This document shows, one piece after another, positions 16,991 to 24,980 of a stretch of DNA of 64,000 nucleotides. Every line of letters starts with the position of its first letter. Position 1 is the first letter of the stretch. A program made the translations under genes and the position numbers. Under the pieces are notes generated by a model. It made no database searches. It was not told where the DNA came from and was given only the letters and a program-made list of their open reading frames with translations. Source of the stretch: Arthrobacter sp. SLBN-100 (GTDB lineage Bacteria > Actinomycetota > Actinomycetes > Actinomycetales > Micrococcaceae); NCBI RefSeq assembly GCF_006715305.1, contig NZ_VFMY01000001.1, forward strand, positions 2,294,001-2,358,000. The letters are read 5' to 3'.

Positions 16991-17006
16991 GTCGGAAATC
17001 TCCGAC
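16991..17006. promoter_or_regulatory. Inverted repeat upstream of arsR-type gene
   Basis: GTCGGA-AATC-TCCGAC is a perfect 6-bp inverted repeat that extends with one mismatch to ATATGTCGGA/TCCGACGTAT. It lies 14 bp upstream of the ArsR start, overlapping the expected promoter, the usual site of ArsR self-repression. Confidence 0.6.
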
Positions 17007-17080
17007 GTATTGGCGCTGGGACAAGCAGATGTCCGCCCCCTGCCGAGACAGGCATCACCGGCCGGGATTAGGCTGGGCGG

Positions 17081-17440
17081 ATGTTGACCATCGGCAGCAC
17101 CGTCCTCGGCGTCAACGACGTCGCCCGCGCCACCGCCTTCTGGCACGCCGCCCTCGGCTACGTCCCGCGGGAGCCGGGCGATGAATCGTGGGTGATTCTC
17201 GTGCCGGCGGCGGGACCGGGCGCACAGCTTGCACTCATGCTGAGCGAGACCCCGGCTCAGGAACACCCGCGCACCCACCTCGATTTGTATGCCGACGATC
17301 AGGGCGCGGAGGTGGAGCGGCTGATCTCACTTGGCGCCCGACGCGTCGATTGGGATTTGTACCCGGAGAACCCCGACTTCGTGGTCCTCGCCGATCCCGA
17401 TGGGAACCGGTTCTGCGTCATCGACAATAGTCCGCGGTAG
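17081..17440 (+). CDS. VOC/glyoxalase-fold protein
   Basis: A 119-residue single-repeat vicinal-oxygen-chelate protein. Both beta-alpha-beta-beta-beta units are recognisable: TVLGVNDVARATAFWHAALGY at the start, HLDLYADD in the middle and VLADPDGNRFCVID at the end. Such small proteins include glyoxalases, antibiotic-binding proteins and many of unknown role. No neighbour gives a specific hint. It is divergent from the ArsR gene. Confidence 0.85.
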   Translation: MLTIGSTVLGVNDVARATAFWHAALGYVPREPGDESWVILVPAAGPGAQLALMLSETPAQEHPRTHLDLYADDQGAEVERLISLGARRVDWDLYPENPDFVVLADPDGNRFCVIDNSPR

Positions 17441-17562
17441 CACCGCCGTCGAACCCTCCGGCAGTCCGTCTGCCGTTCGGGAACATTCGCGCCCTTAACA
17501 CCGTTGGCATCCCTACGACCCGAGCCGCCTTTCATTACGGCGGCACGTACGAAGGGAACCAT

Positions 17563-17847
17563 ATGGTCAGGGCTATCTGGAACGGAAAAGTCATCGCCGA
17601 ATCCACGGACACCGTGGTGCTGGAGGGCAACCATTACTTCCCGCGCGACGCCGTCAACGCCGGCTACCTGCGGGACAGCGACCTCTATTCCATCTGTCCA
17701 TGGAAGGGCAAGGCCAGCTACCACACGCTCGAGGTGGACGGGAAGCTGAACGTGGACGCGGCCTGGTTCTACCCGGCGCCCAAGGCGCGGGCCAAGCAGA
17801 TCGAGGACCGCATCGCATTCTGGCGCGGCGTGACCATCGAGGCGTAG
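17563..17847 (+). CDS. DUF427-domain protein
   Basis: A 94-residue protein with the DUF427 signature. It starts MVRAIWNGKVIAES, has the central YFPRDAVNAGYL and a CPWKGKASYHTL motif with the conserved Cys and Trp, and ends with a DRIAFWRGV helix. The family is widespread and of unknown biochemical function. It stands alone, with a palindromic repeat 12 bp after its stop. Confidence 0.92.
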   Translation: MVRAIWNGKVIAESTDTVVLEGNHYFPRDAVNAGYLRDSDLYSICPWKGKASYHTLEVDGKLNVDAAWFYPAPKARAKQIEDRIAFWRGVTIEA

Positions 17848-17859
17848 AAGGCGGATACG

Positions 17860-17893
17860 GCGGACGACGGCGGGACGTCCCGCCGTCGTCCGC
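17860..17893. repeat. Dispersed palindrome, perfect 34-bp copy
   Basis: The perfect palindrome GCGGACGACGGCGGGAC / GTCCCGCCGTCGTCCGC has 17-bp arms and no loop, between the convergent DUF427 and GPP34 genes. It is preceded by AGGCGGATACG, also seen before the degenerate copy at 19284. Confidence 0.9.
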
Positions 17894-17981
17894 TCTTCTC
17901 AACCTATCCGCAACTCCAACTCCACCGGGACGGGGCGTCGCACTGCGTCATGAGCGATGCCCGGAATGCCCGGATGCGAAA

Positions 17982-18788
17982 TCACAAGGTGGCCGCTTCT
18001 TCCTCCGCCAGCCTGATCATGCGAAGCTCATCCTCCACGGCACGGGCCGGCCAATAGTCCTTCGCCAGCTCATCCGCCCGGATCCTATCCGCCTCCGGGA
18101 AGAGCTTCGAGAGCAGTCCGGCTGCCTGAAGCAGGGCGATCAGCGCTATGGTTCTGGCCGCGGGTGCCTTCGAAACGGGCTTGGTCCCAGGCGCGTCGCC
18201 ACCAGGCTCCGCGGACCCGGTCATGCTGCCATCCGCCGTCCCCGCACCAGAGGCCCCGGCATCGGTCACCGTGGTGCCCGGCACTTCGAGTTTGGAGGGG
18301 GAACCACTGAGTGCGGCCTCAAGCTCTTTCAGGAGCGCCGCCTCCGGAGCATGGTCCTTCTCCGGGTACCGCACGGCCCGGAACAGGCCCAGGTGCTTTT
18401 CACCGACATGTTCCACAATGCCCAGCGACGCCATCCCCTCATAGACACGCTGCGTTTCGGCGCGGCCCTCCAGCATGGAGACCCACCGCCGGGGACTGTG
18501 CGGCCGTGACTTGCCGCGGATGAGCTCCAGCTCGTGCTGGAGCTCGGTTTCGGGAGTAGTGCCGGTTGCCCGGACGTTCTTCCCCTGCAGCTCAATGGCA
18601 CCGAGCAGGTCCAGCTCGGCCAATATTGCCCCGGCTAGCGTTGTCCTGAGTGCAAACAGCGGCACTTCAGGTTTGCCGTTTTGGTCATTTGTGGCCAACA
18701 GCAGGAAAGCCTGGGGAAGGCTCAGTTCCACCGCTTTAGGTGTTTCAGCATCCATAGGATCATCGTGGCCCAGTTGGGCAGCCACCAC
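17982..18788 (-). CDS. GPP34 (Golgi phosphoprotein 3-like) family protein
   Basis: A 268-residue protein with the GPP34 fold. The beginning LSLPQAFLLLATNDQNGKP is typical, followed by LRTTLAGAILAELDLLGAIEL and a mid-protein helical region. The last third has an Ala/Gly/Pro-rich linker (about 150-195) and a C-terminal RTIALIALLQAAGLLSKLFP helical segment. In eukaryotes GPP34 proteins bind phosphatidylinositol-4-phosphate; bacterial members are common in actinobacteria with unknown role. The GTG at 18788 is chosen because CTGACG and TAAATT, 16 bp apart, would place a transcript start on it (leaderless). An ATG at 18755 is the alternative. Confidence 0.85.
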   Translation of the reverse strand: MVAAQLGHDDPMDAETPKAVELSLPQAFLLLATNDQNGKPEVPLFALRTTLAGAILAELDLLGAIELQGKNVRATGTTPETELQHELELIRGKSRPHSPRRWVSMLEGRAETQRVYEGMASLGIVEHVGEKHLGLFRAVRYPEKDHAPEAALLKELEAALSGSPSKLEVPGTTVTDAGASGAGTADGSMTGSAEPGGDAPGTKPVSKAPAARTIALIALLQAAGLLSKLFPEADRIRADELAKDYWPARAVEDELRMIRLAEEEAATL

Positions 18789-18888
18789 AATGAGAATTTA
18801 CAAGCGTTGGCCTAACCGTCAGGCGCGCCCGGAATTCAGCAGGCATAAGCTGTTACCAGCAGGTCCCTTCCATCACCGGGAGCTCATC

Positions 18889-19212
18889 ATGGACACTGAA
18901 ACGGCCGCTGTGATCGGCCACGATGTCACCACAATCACCTGCGTGTGCGGCAACACTGTCAGCCAGGACGGATTGATTCAGGCCAACTCGCAAGGCCTAC
19001 CCGTCTACGCAGGACGAGATACCCCCGTCCCCGAAGGGTTGGCGGCATGGCCCGCGGACGAGGACCTCTACACCTTGTGCCCCAAATGCGGCCGCGTGTA
19101 CCGCGACACCGTAATCGAAGAGACAGGGACGGCGCCCGTTGCCTTCCGGGTGGACGTCACCGCGGGCCCCGTCGCCGAGGCCATCCGGGCCCACTGGGAC
19201 CTCAGCACCTGA
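18889..19212 (+). CDS. Small protein with Cys pairs (possible zinc ribbon)
   Basis: A 107-residue protein of unknown function. It has a TCVCGNTV pair near the N-terminus and an LCPKCGRVYRD pair around 65, spaced as in a zinc-ribbon or rubredoxin-like metal site. The rest is acidic with no membrane segment. The ATG is preceded by GGGAG. I do not recognise a named family. It lies between GPP34 (divergent) and the flavodoxin gene. Confidence 0.7.
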   Translation: MDTETAAVIGHDVTTITCVCGNTVSQDGLIQANSQGLPVYAGRDTPVPEGLAAWPADEDLYTLCPKCGRVYRDTVIEETGTAPVAFRVDVTAGPVAEAIRAHWDLST

Positions 19213-19283
19213 GCCAGGAAGTCCTTCCCACCCTCCATGCTCAATCCTCCTCAGGCAGCACGGCTTTAACCATCGAGGCTTAA

Positions 19284-19318
19284 AGGCGGATACAGCAGAC
19301 GACGGGGGACGTTCGGCC
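19284..19318. repeat. Degenerate half-copy of dispersed palindrome
   Basis: AGGCGGATACAGCAGACGACGGGGGACGTTC corresponds to the left flank and left arm of the copy at 17850-17880 with several changes. The right arm is lost. It marks a decayed member of the repeat family. Confidence 0.55.
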
Positions 19319-19385
19319 CTACGGCTGCATCCCGGGAGTTGGCAGAGTGGCGTGAAACAGGCCCAACACCATGAGGAGGCCAATC

Positions 19386-19910
19386 ATGGCCAATGTCTAT
19401 ATCCCCTACGGGACCAGCGAGGGCCAAACGGCCAAGATCGCCGAGTTCATCGCGGAAGTGGTCCAAGCACATGGCCATGACGTCACAATGGCAGACATCA
19501 GGGAAGCCGGAGATGCTATCCCGGACGGGTACGACGCGATCCTGGTCGGGGCGTCGGTCCATATGGGCAAGCACGAAAACTACGTCCGGGACTTTGTCCG
19601 GAAGAACAGGGCGATGCTGGAAAGCGTCCCGTGTGCGCTCTTCTCTGTCAGTCTGGCCGCCCACGGTGACACCGAGAACGCAGAGAATTACGTGGAGAAA
19701 TTCGAGGAAGAGACCGGCTGGCGGCCGGCCCAGGTGGGACTCTTCAGCGGGGCACTGCTCTACACCCAGTACGGGTTCATCAAGCGCCTCGTCATGAAGA
19801 AGATCACCAGCGACAAGGGCTCCCTGGACACCGACACGTCACGGGATTACGTGTACACCGAGTGGGACGGCGTCAAGCGGTTCACGGAGGACTTCCTCGA
19901 TCGGTTGTAG
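19386..19910 (+). CDS. Flavodoxin-domain protein (HemG-like)
   Basis: A 174-residue flavodoxin-fold protein. The FMN phosphate loop is PYGTSEGQTAKIAEFIA near the N-terminus and the second FMN contact region is AILVGASVHMGKHENYVRDF, the pattern of menaquinone-type protoporphyrinogen oxidase (HemG) and related flavodoxins. A strong AGGAGG precedes the ATG. There is no heme gene next to it, so a haem role is not assured; a stress-type flavodoxin is also possible. It has a palindromic repeat 44 bp downstream. Confidence 0.87.
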   Translation: MANVYIPYGTSEGQTAKIAEFIAEVVQAHGHDVTMADIREAGDAIPDGYDAILVGASVHMGKHENYVRDFVRKNRAMLESVPCALFSVSLAAHGDTENAENYVEKFEEETGWRPAQVGLFSGALLYTQYGFIKRLVMKKITSDKGSLDTDTSRDYVYTEWDGVKRFTEDFLDRL

Positions 19911-19953
19911 CTTTCGTCGGCGCACGCTCACCCCGAGCGGCGGCTCATCGAAA

Positions 19954-19986
19954 CGGACGACGGCGGGAGGATCCCGCCGTCGTCCG
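19954..19986. repeat. Dispersed palindrome, copy between convergent genes
   Basis: CGGACGACGGCGGGAgGATCCCGCCGTCGTCCG has 15-bp arms. To its right is TGGTGCCGCTCCCCTAC, an extended flank seen again at 45170 and 53553. It separates the flavodoxin gene from the convergent arabinofuranosidase gene. Confidence 0.88.
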
Positions 19987-20025
19987 CTCTGTCTGGTGCC
20001 GCTCCCCTACGCCGCGGCAGAAGCG

Positions 20026-21564
20026 TCAGTTTTTGGCGACATCGAGCTCAATGACAGCCCAGGACAGCGCCGGGAGCGTTGCCCGGAGTTCAGAGCCGCT
20101 CGCCTTCGCATCTTCCAACGGCTTGAGCCCCACCTGGTCCGGACGACTTTGGGTGTTGATGATGAAACGGTCCCCGCCCTCGGGGATTTCCAAAACCTCC
20201 GCGCGGAGTACCTGACGGGCATCAAACCCGCGCAGTGAAACTTCAATGTCTGCCGCTTCCTCGAGGCCGCGGTTCGCGAAGAAGAGCGCCACACGGCCCG
20301 TTTCCTCGTTCCACGTCGCACTGACATCCACGAGGTCCGTGTCCCCGAAGCGGGCGTTTTCGTATTTGTCGGAGTCGACGGACAAGCGCAGGATCTGGCC
20401 CTTGGCCAGCTCCGCCATACGCGCGAACGGGTGGAAGATGGTCTGGCGCCATGCCGGGCCGTTTTCCTCGCTGAGGATGGGGGCGATGACGTTGACCAGC
20501 TGCGCCTGGTTGGCGATCTTGACGCGGTCGCCGTGGCGGAGCAACGAGTTCAGCAGGGTTCCCACCACCACGGCGTCCGTCACGTTGTACTTGTCCTCGA
20601 TGAGCCGGGGGTGCTCGCGCCAGCCCGCCTTGGCGACGTTGCGCAGCTGGTCCTCGGTGTCCCGGCCGCGCTGGTACCAGACGTTCCACTCGTCGAAGGA
20701 AAGGTTGATGTGCTTCTTGTGCTTTCCCTTGGCCCGGACGGCATCGGCAGTCGCGATGACTGATTCAATGAAGTAGTCAGTGTCCACTGCGCTGGCCAGG
20801 AAACTGCCGGCGTCCCCTTCGTACTCCTGGTAGTAGGCGTGGAGGGAGACGTAGTCCACCTCCTCGTAAGCGTGCGTCAGGACCGTTTGCTCCCACGCAC
20901 CGAAAGTCGGCATGCGTGAGTTGGAACTTCCGCAGGCCACCAGCTCGATATCCGGGTCCACGAAGCGCATGGCCTTGGCCGCTTCCTGAGCAAGGCGGCC
21001 GTATTCCTCGGCGGTCTTGTGGCCGATCTGCCATGGCCCGTCCATCTCGTTGCCCAGGCACCAGAGCTTGATATTGAACGGATCCTTGTGGCCGTTCTTG
21101 GCGCGGAGATCGGACCAGTAGCTGCCGCCGGGGTGGTTGGCATATTCGACAATCTCGCGGGCCGCGTCCACTCCCCCGGTGCCCAGGTTGATGGCCTCCA
21201 TGATTTCCGTGCCGGCCGCTCGGGACCAGTCCACGAATTCATGCAGGCCGAACGCATTGGACTCCACGGTGTGCCAGGCGCCGTCCAGCCGGCGTGGACG
21301 GCTCTCCTGCGGGCCGATCCCGTCTTCCCAGTTGTAGCCGGAGACAAAGTTGCCGCCGGGATACCGGATAACGGTGGCGCCCAGTTCCTTGACCAGCTTG
21401 AGGACGTCAAGCCGGAAGCCGTTTTCATCTGCTTCAGGGTGGCCCGGTTCGTAGATGCCGGTATAGACGCAGCGGCCCATGTGCTCCACGAAGGAGCCAA
21501 ACAGGCGGCGGGGTACTTCGCCGATAGTAAAGTCGCGGTCGAGGGTGATCCGTGCGCGGGACAT
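20026..21564 (-). CDS. Alpha-L-arabinofuranosidase, GH51
   Basis: A 512-residue glycoside hydrolase family 51 enzyme that removes terminal L-arabinofuranose from arabinan, arabinoxylan or their oligosaccharides. Visible are the N-terminal RRLFGSFVEHMGRCVYTGIYEP, the acid/base region IKLWCLGNEMDGPW (Glu) and the nucleophile region INLSFDEWNVWYQ (Glu). There is no signal peptide, so it works in the cytoplasm on imported oligomers. The ATG has AAGGAGA upstream. It is the last gene of the ABC importer operon at 21635-24801, which supplies its substrate. Confidence 0.95.
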   Translation of the reverse strand: MSRARITLDRDFTIGEVPRRLFGSFVEHMGRCVYTGIYEPGHPEADENGFRLDVLKLVKELGATVIRYPGGNFVSGYNWEDGIGPQESRPRRLDGAWHTVESNAFGLHEFVDWSRAAGTEIMEAINLGTGGVDAAREIVEYANHPGGSYWSDLRAKNGHKDPFNIKLWCLGNEMDGPWQIGHKTAEEYGRLAQEAAKAMRFVDPDIELVACGSSNSRMPTFGAWEQTVLTHAYEEVDYVSLHAYYQEYEGDAGSFLASAVDTDYFIESVIATADAVRAKGKHKKHINLSFDEWNVWYQRGRDTEDQLRNVAKAGWREHPRLIEDKYNVTDAVVVGTLLNSLLRHGDRVKIANQAQLVNVIAPILSEENGPAWRQTIFHPFARMAELAKGQILRLSVDSDKYENARFGDTDLVDVSATWNEETGRVALFFANRGLEEAADIEVSLRGFDARQVLRAEVLEIPEGGDRFIINTQSRPDQVGLKPLEDAKASGSELRATLPALSWAVIELDVAKN

Positions 21565-21634
21565 ATGCAGCGTCTCCTTGTTTCTGATTAAGGTCTGTTT
21601 TTTGAGGGTTGGCTGGGAGGCGGAAAGCGCCGAT

Positions 21635-22531
21635 TCAGGTTCCGGCGAGGCCCGTCGTCGCAACGCCCTTGATGATCTGGCGCTGGAAGAAGAGGAACAC
21701 GAGGATGAGCGGCAGCGCCGCGAGCAAGGCGGACGCCATGTTCTGCGCGTACTGGATGCCGTAGGCGCTCTTAATGGTCTGCAGGCCCACCGGCAGGGTG
21801 AGGAGCGCGCCGTCGTTGGTGGCAATGAACGGCCACAGGAAGTTGTTCCAGGCGCCGATGAACACAAAGATGGCGACGGCGGCCAGGATGGGCCGGGACA
21901 GCGGCAGGATGATTTGGGTGAAGATCCGCATGCGGCTGGCGCCATCCATCACCGCGGCTTCTTCAAGTTCGCGGGGAATCTGGTCGAAGAACTTTTTGAG
22001 CACGAACACCATGGCCGGATGGATGACCTGCGGCAGGATGATCGCCCAGGAGGTATCAATCATGTGCAGGGCGAGCATTTGGTAGAAAAGCGGGATGATC
22101 AGGACCGGCGGAGGGATGATGATCGAGGCAATGATCACCGTCATCAGCACCTTCTTGCCCTTGAAGTCGATCCGGGACAGGGCATAGGCCACCAACGCAG
22201 AGATCACCAGGGTGATAGCCGTGATGGCCGCCGAGGTATACAGCGAGTTCCACGTCCAGAGGGGGATGTTGCCGTCCTGGAAAACCTTCACGAACGCTTC
22301 GGGAGTAAAGCCCGACGGCGGCAGCCAGCTGATCTTCGGCGCTGCGGCATCCGTCTCGGTCTTGAAGGCCGTGGCGGTTGCCCAGGCGAAGGGGATCAGC
22401 CACAGCACTGCGATCAGGCCGGCGACTACGACGGCGGCGATCTTGCCTGCGGTCATCTTCTTGCGGGGCTGGCGGAGTTCTTGGCTGGCGCTTGTGCTTG
22501 ACTCGGGGCGGTCGAGGGTCTGAATTGCCAT
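21635..22531 (-). CDS. Carbohydrate ABC transporter permease, MalG type
   Basis: A 298-residue inner-membrane permease with six membrane segments. The coupling-helix EAA motif is ELEEAAVMDGASRMRIFTQIILPLSRP near 190. It pairs with the MalF-type permease gene, whose stop lies 2 bp upstream of this start. It takes part in importing arabinose-containing oligosaccharides, judged by the GH51 gene that follows. Confidence 0.95.
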   Translation of the reverse strand: MAIQTLDRPESSTSASQELRQPRKKMTAGKIAAVVVAGLIAVLWLIPFAWATATAFKTETDAAAPKISWLPPSGFTPEAFVKVFQDGNIPLWTWNSLYTSAAITAITLVISALVAYALSRIDFKGKKVLMTVIIASIIIPPPVLIIPLFYQMLALHMIDTSWAIILPQVIHPAMVFVLKKFFDQIPRELEEAAVMDGASRMRIFTQIILPLSRPILAAVAIFVFIGAWNNFLWPFIATNDGALLTLPVGLQTIKSAYGIQYAQNMASALLAALPLILVFLFFQRQIIKGVATTGLAGT

Positions 22532-22533
22532 GG

Positions 22534-23436
22534 TTATGCACTCCTGCGGCGGGTGATGGCGAACTGCATGACCGAGACGAGCACGATCAGTCCGAAGAAG
22601 ATGTAGGAGATGGCTGCGGAGTAGCCCAGCCGGTAGCCGGTGAACCCGGTTTCAAAGATGTACTGCACCACGGGGCGGGTTGATCCTCCGGGGCCGCCAG
22701 CGGTCATCTGGTACACCTGGTCGAAGATCTTGAGCGAGGCCAGGATCTGGAGGAGCACGATCATCACGGTGGTGGGGGTCAGTTGCGGCAGGGTGATGGA
22801 GAAGAACTGCCGCCAGGCTCCGGCGCCGTCGAGGGATGCTGCCTCATAGTGCTGATGCGGGATGTTCTGCATTGCGGCCAGGTACAGCAGGAAGTTGAAA
22901 CCGACCGTCCACCACAGCGTGGCAATCACGATTGCCCACATGGCCACGTTGGGATCGTTGAGCCAGGCGACCTTGGGGATGCCGACCTTGGCCAGGGAAT
23001 CGTTGATCAGGCCAAGCTGCGGGTTGTACATCCAGGTGAAGAACAGCGAAACCACAGTGGACGCAAGCAGGTACGGCGCAAAGTAGGAGAGCCGCCACAG
23101 CCATTGTGCAGGCAATCCGACGTTGAGCAGTGCGGCCATCACCAGGGCGACCAGTACCAGCGGGACAGTGCTGATGACCGTGAAGTAGAGGGTGTTGCCG
23201 AGCGAGCGCCACATGCCGGCGTCGGCCAAGGCCTCGGCGTAATTCGCGAAGCCGATCAAGCTGTCATTGGCTCCGGTAAGGGACTTGCCGGTAAAGCTCA
23301 TGTAGACGCCGTAAAGAAGGGGCCACACAAGGAAAACGAGGAAGAAAACCAGGAAGGGCGCGGCGAACCCCCAACCGCTGAGGTTGCTCCTGGTCAGGCT
23401 CCCGGGGCGCCGCCGGGCTGCTAGTGAAGAACTCAT
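22534..23436 (-). CDS. Carbohydrate ABC transporter permease, MalF type
   Basis: A 300-residue permease with six membrane segments. The EAA loop is HYEAASLDGAGAWRQFFSITLPQLTP near 200. It follows the binding-protein gene by 27 bp and precedes the partner permease by 2 bp. No ATPase gene is present in the operon. In actinobacteria such importers usually share one MsiK-type ATPase encoded elsewhere. Confidence 0.95.
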   Translation of the reverse strand: MSSSLAARRRPGSLTRSNLSGWGFAAPFLVFFLVFLVWPLLYGVYMSFTGKSLTGANDSLIGFANYAEALADAGMWRSLGNTLYFTVISTVPLVLVALVMAALLNVGLPAQWLWRLSYFAPYLLASTVVSLFFTWMYNPQLGLINDSLAKVGIPKVAWLNDPNVAMWAIVIATLWWTVGFNFLLYLAAMQNIPHQHYEAASLDGAGAWRQFFSITLPQLTPTTVMIVLLQILASLKIFDQVYQMTAGGPGGSTRPVVQYIFETGFTGYRLGYSAAISYIFFGLIVLVSVMQFAITRRRSA

Positions 23437-23463
23437 GAAGGACTCCTTTGTCGCTCGGTGCGG

Positions 23464-24801
23464 TTAGACAGGGTTGGGACGGGAAAGAAGGTGGTTGGTG
23501 CGCTCTTCGAAGGCGTCCCATCCTGCGGCTGCCTTGTCGCGGCCCAGGAAGACGTTCTGTACGTTCTCCGCAAAGTAGGTCTGCCAGTCAGAGCCCGAGC
23601 CGCTGAACCAGGATTCGGGATCGTAGGCAATGACATCCGCTGCATCCGCATAATGCACCTGCGGCGTGAGGTCCTTGTACGCCTGCGACTTGACCACGGG
23701 CTGGTACGCAGGAATGTGGCCTGCTTCCGCCCAGGAGAGCGATCCCTTCAGGACGTCGCTGACAAACTTGTAGACGTCGCGGCGCTTCTCTTCGTCTACG
23801 TTCAGTTGCCGTGGGAGGACGAAGGAATGTGAGTCTGCGTAGGAAGCCGGTGTGCCGTAGAGCGTGGGAATGGTTGCGGCGTCCACTGGAAGACCTGCTT
23901 TCTTGAGCGTCGGAAGTTCCCAGACGCCGCTAAAGAGCATGCCTGAGTCGCCGCGGGCGAATTCCGCAATGCCGGTGCTGATGTCGCCGCTCTTGGCCGC
24001 GATGGTGTCATCGAAGAGTGATGCCATGAATTCCAGCGACTCGATGGCTGCTTCCCGGTCAACCTTCATCCGCTGGCCCGGTGTCAGGGTGATGTCCGCG
24101 CCGTGCTGTTTGTAGAGCGTGTAGAAGAGCCGCCACATCTGGGATCCACTGCCAAGGTAGCCAAAGGACAATCCATGGGCTTGGGTGACCTTCTGCATTT
24201 CCCTGGCCATGGCCATGAAGTCCTGCGGGGAAGTCACTTCCTGCAGTTGTCCACTGCTGCCCAGGACACCGGCTTTGCTCGCGATGTCCGTGTTGTAGAA
24301 CATGATGAACGGGTGTGAATCCAGGGCGATGGAGAAAACCTGGCCGTTCTGCTGGCTCTTTTCCCAGATTCGGGGAGCGAAGTCAGCACCAGTCACTCCG
24401 TGCTCTGCCAGCAGTGAGAGGTCCCACGGGTCGATCAGGCCGCCCGGCGCGTAGCCCGGAACCCGGCTGGCATGCATGATCGCCAGCTCCGGCGGACGTC
24501 CGCCTGCCGAGGCCATGGCCAGTTTGGTGTAGTACGGCGGCCCCCAGGCCAGCACCGTGGGATGCACCCTGAACTGGGGGTTGGCCTGGTTGGCGCTGTT
24601 GATCATCGCCTGCATCTTGATACCGTCGCCACCGGACAGCAAATGCCAGAACCCGATGTCCCGGACGGTGGAAGCCGCCGCGTTTCCACCGCAGCCGGTC
24701 AGTGCGCCTGCTGCCAGAAGGCTGCCCAAGGCCGCCGTTCCTGTCAGTAGCTGCCTCCGGGAGAACTGTTTCCCGGGAGAAAATTCAAACTGCTTCACCA
24801 A
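23464..24801 (-). CDS. Sugar-binding lipoprotein of ABC importer
   Basis: A 445-residue extracellular solute-binding protein (family 1). The N-terminus has FSRRQLLTGTAALGSLLAAG and then LTGCGG, a combined Tat-like twin arginine and a lipobox with the modified Cys near 37. Mid-protein segments such as EFARGDSGMLFSGVWELP are typical of the maltose-binding class. It is the first gene of the arabinoside importer operon, with a LacI-type palindrome about 110 bp upstream. Confidence 0.94.
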   Translation of the reverse strand: MVKQFEFSPGKQFSRRQLLTGTAALGSLLAAGALTGCGGNAAASTVRDIGFWHLLSGGDGIKMQAMINSANQANPQFRVHPTVLAWGPPYYTKLAMASAGGRPPELAIMHASRVPGYAPGGLIDPWDLSLLAEHGVTGADFAPRIWEKSQQNGQVFSIALDSHPFIMFYNTDIASKAGVLGSSGQLQEVTSPQDFMAMAREMQKVTQAHGLSFGYLGSGSQMWRLFYTLYKQHGADITLTPGQRMKVDREAAIESLEFMASLFDDTIAAKSGDISTGIAEFARGDSGMLFSGVWELPTLKKAGLPVDAATIPTLYGTPASYADSHSFVLPRQLNVDEEKRRDVYKFVSDVLKGSLSWAEAGHIPAYQPVVKSQAYKDLTPQVHYADAADVIAYDPESWFSGSGSDWQTYFAENVQNVFLGRDKAAAGWDAFEERTNHLLSRPNPV

Positions 24802-24910
24802 TCACTCCTTTGGATGGGTCCGCTGAAAGGTCACTTCTTGTTGCTAAAACTCCGGTTCCGGCGCGCTCCGTTCTTGGGCCGACTGCCCTCCGGGGTGACG
24901 CAGGTCTCAC

Positions 24911-24926
24911 ATTACATCGATGTAAT
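24911..24926. promoter_or_regulatory. LacI-type operator, perfect palindrome ATTACATCGATGTAAT
   Basis: A perfect 16-bp palindrome centred on CG, the usual form for LacI-family sites, between the regulator's stop codon and the start of the importer/GH51 operon. The adjacent LacI protein is the obvious binder, presumably released by arabinose or an arabino-oligosaccharide. Confidence 0.85.
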
Positions 24927-24980
24927 AGTCGCGGCAAGAGAAAGCTGTTAGCGCAAACAATGTGACCGGGCGCTCTCTCT

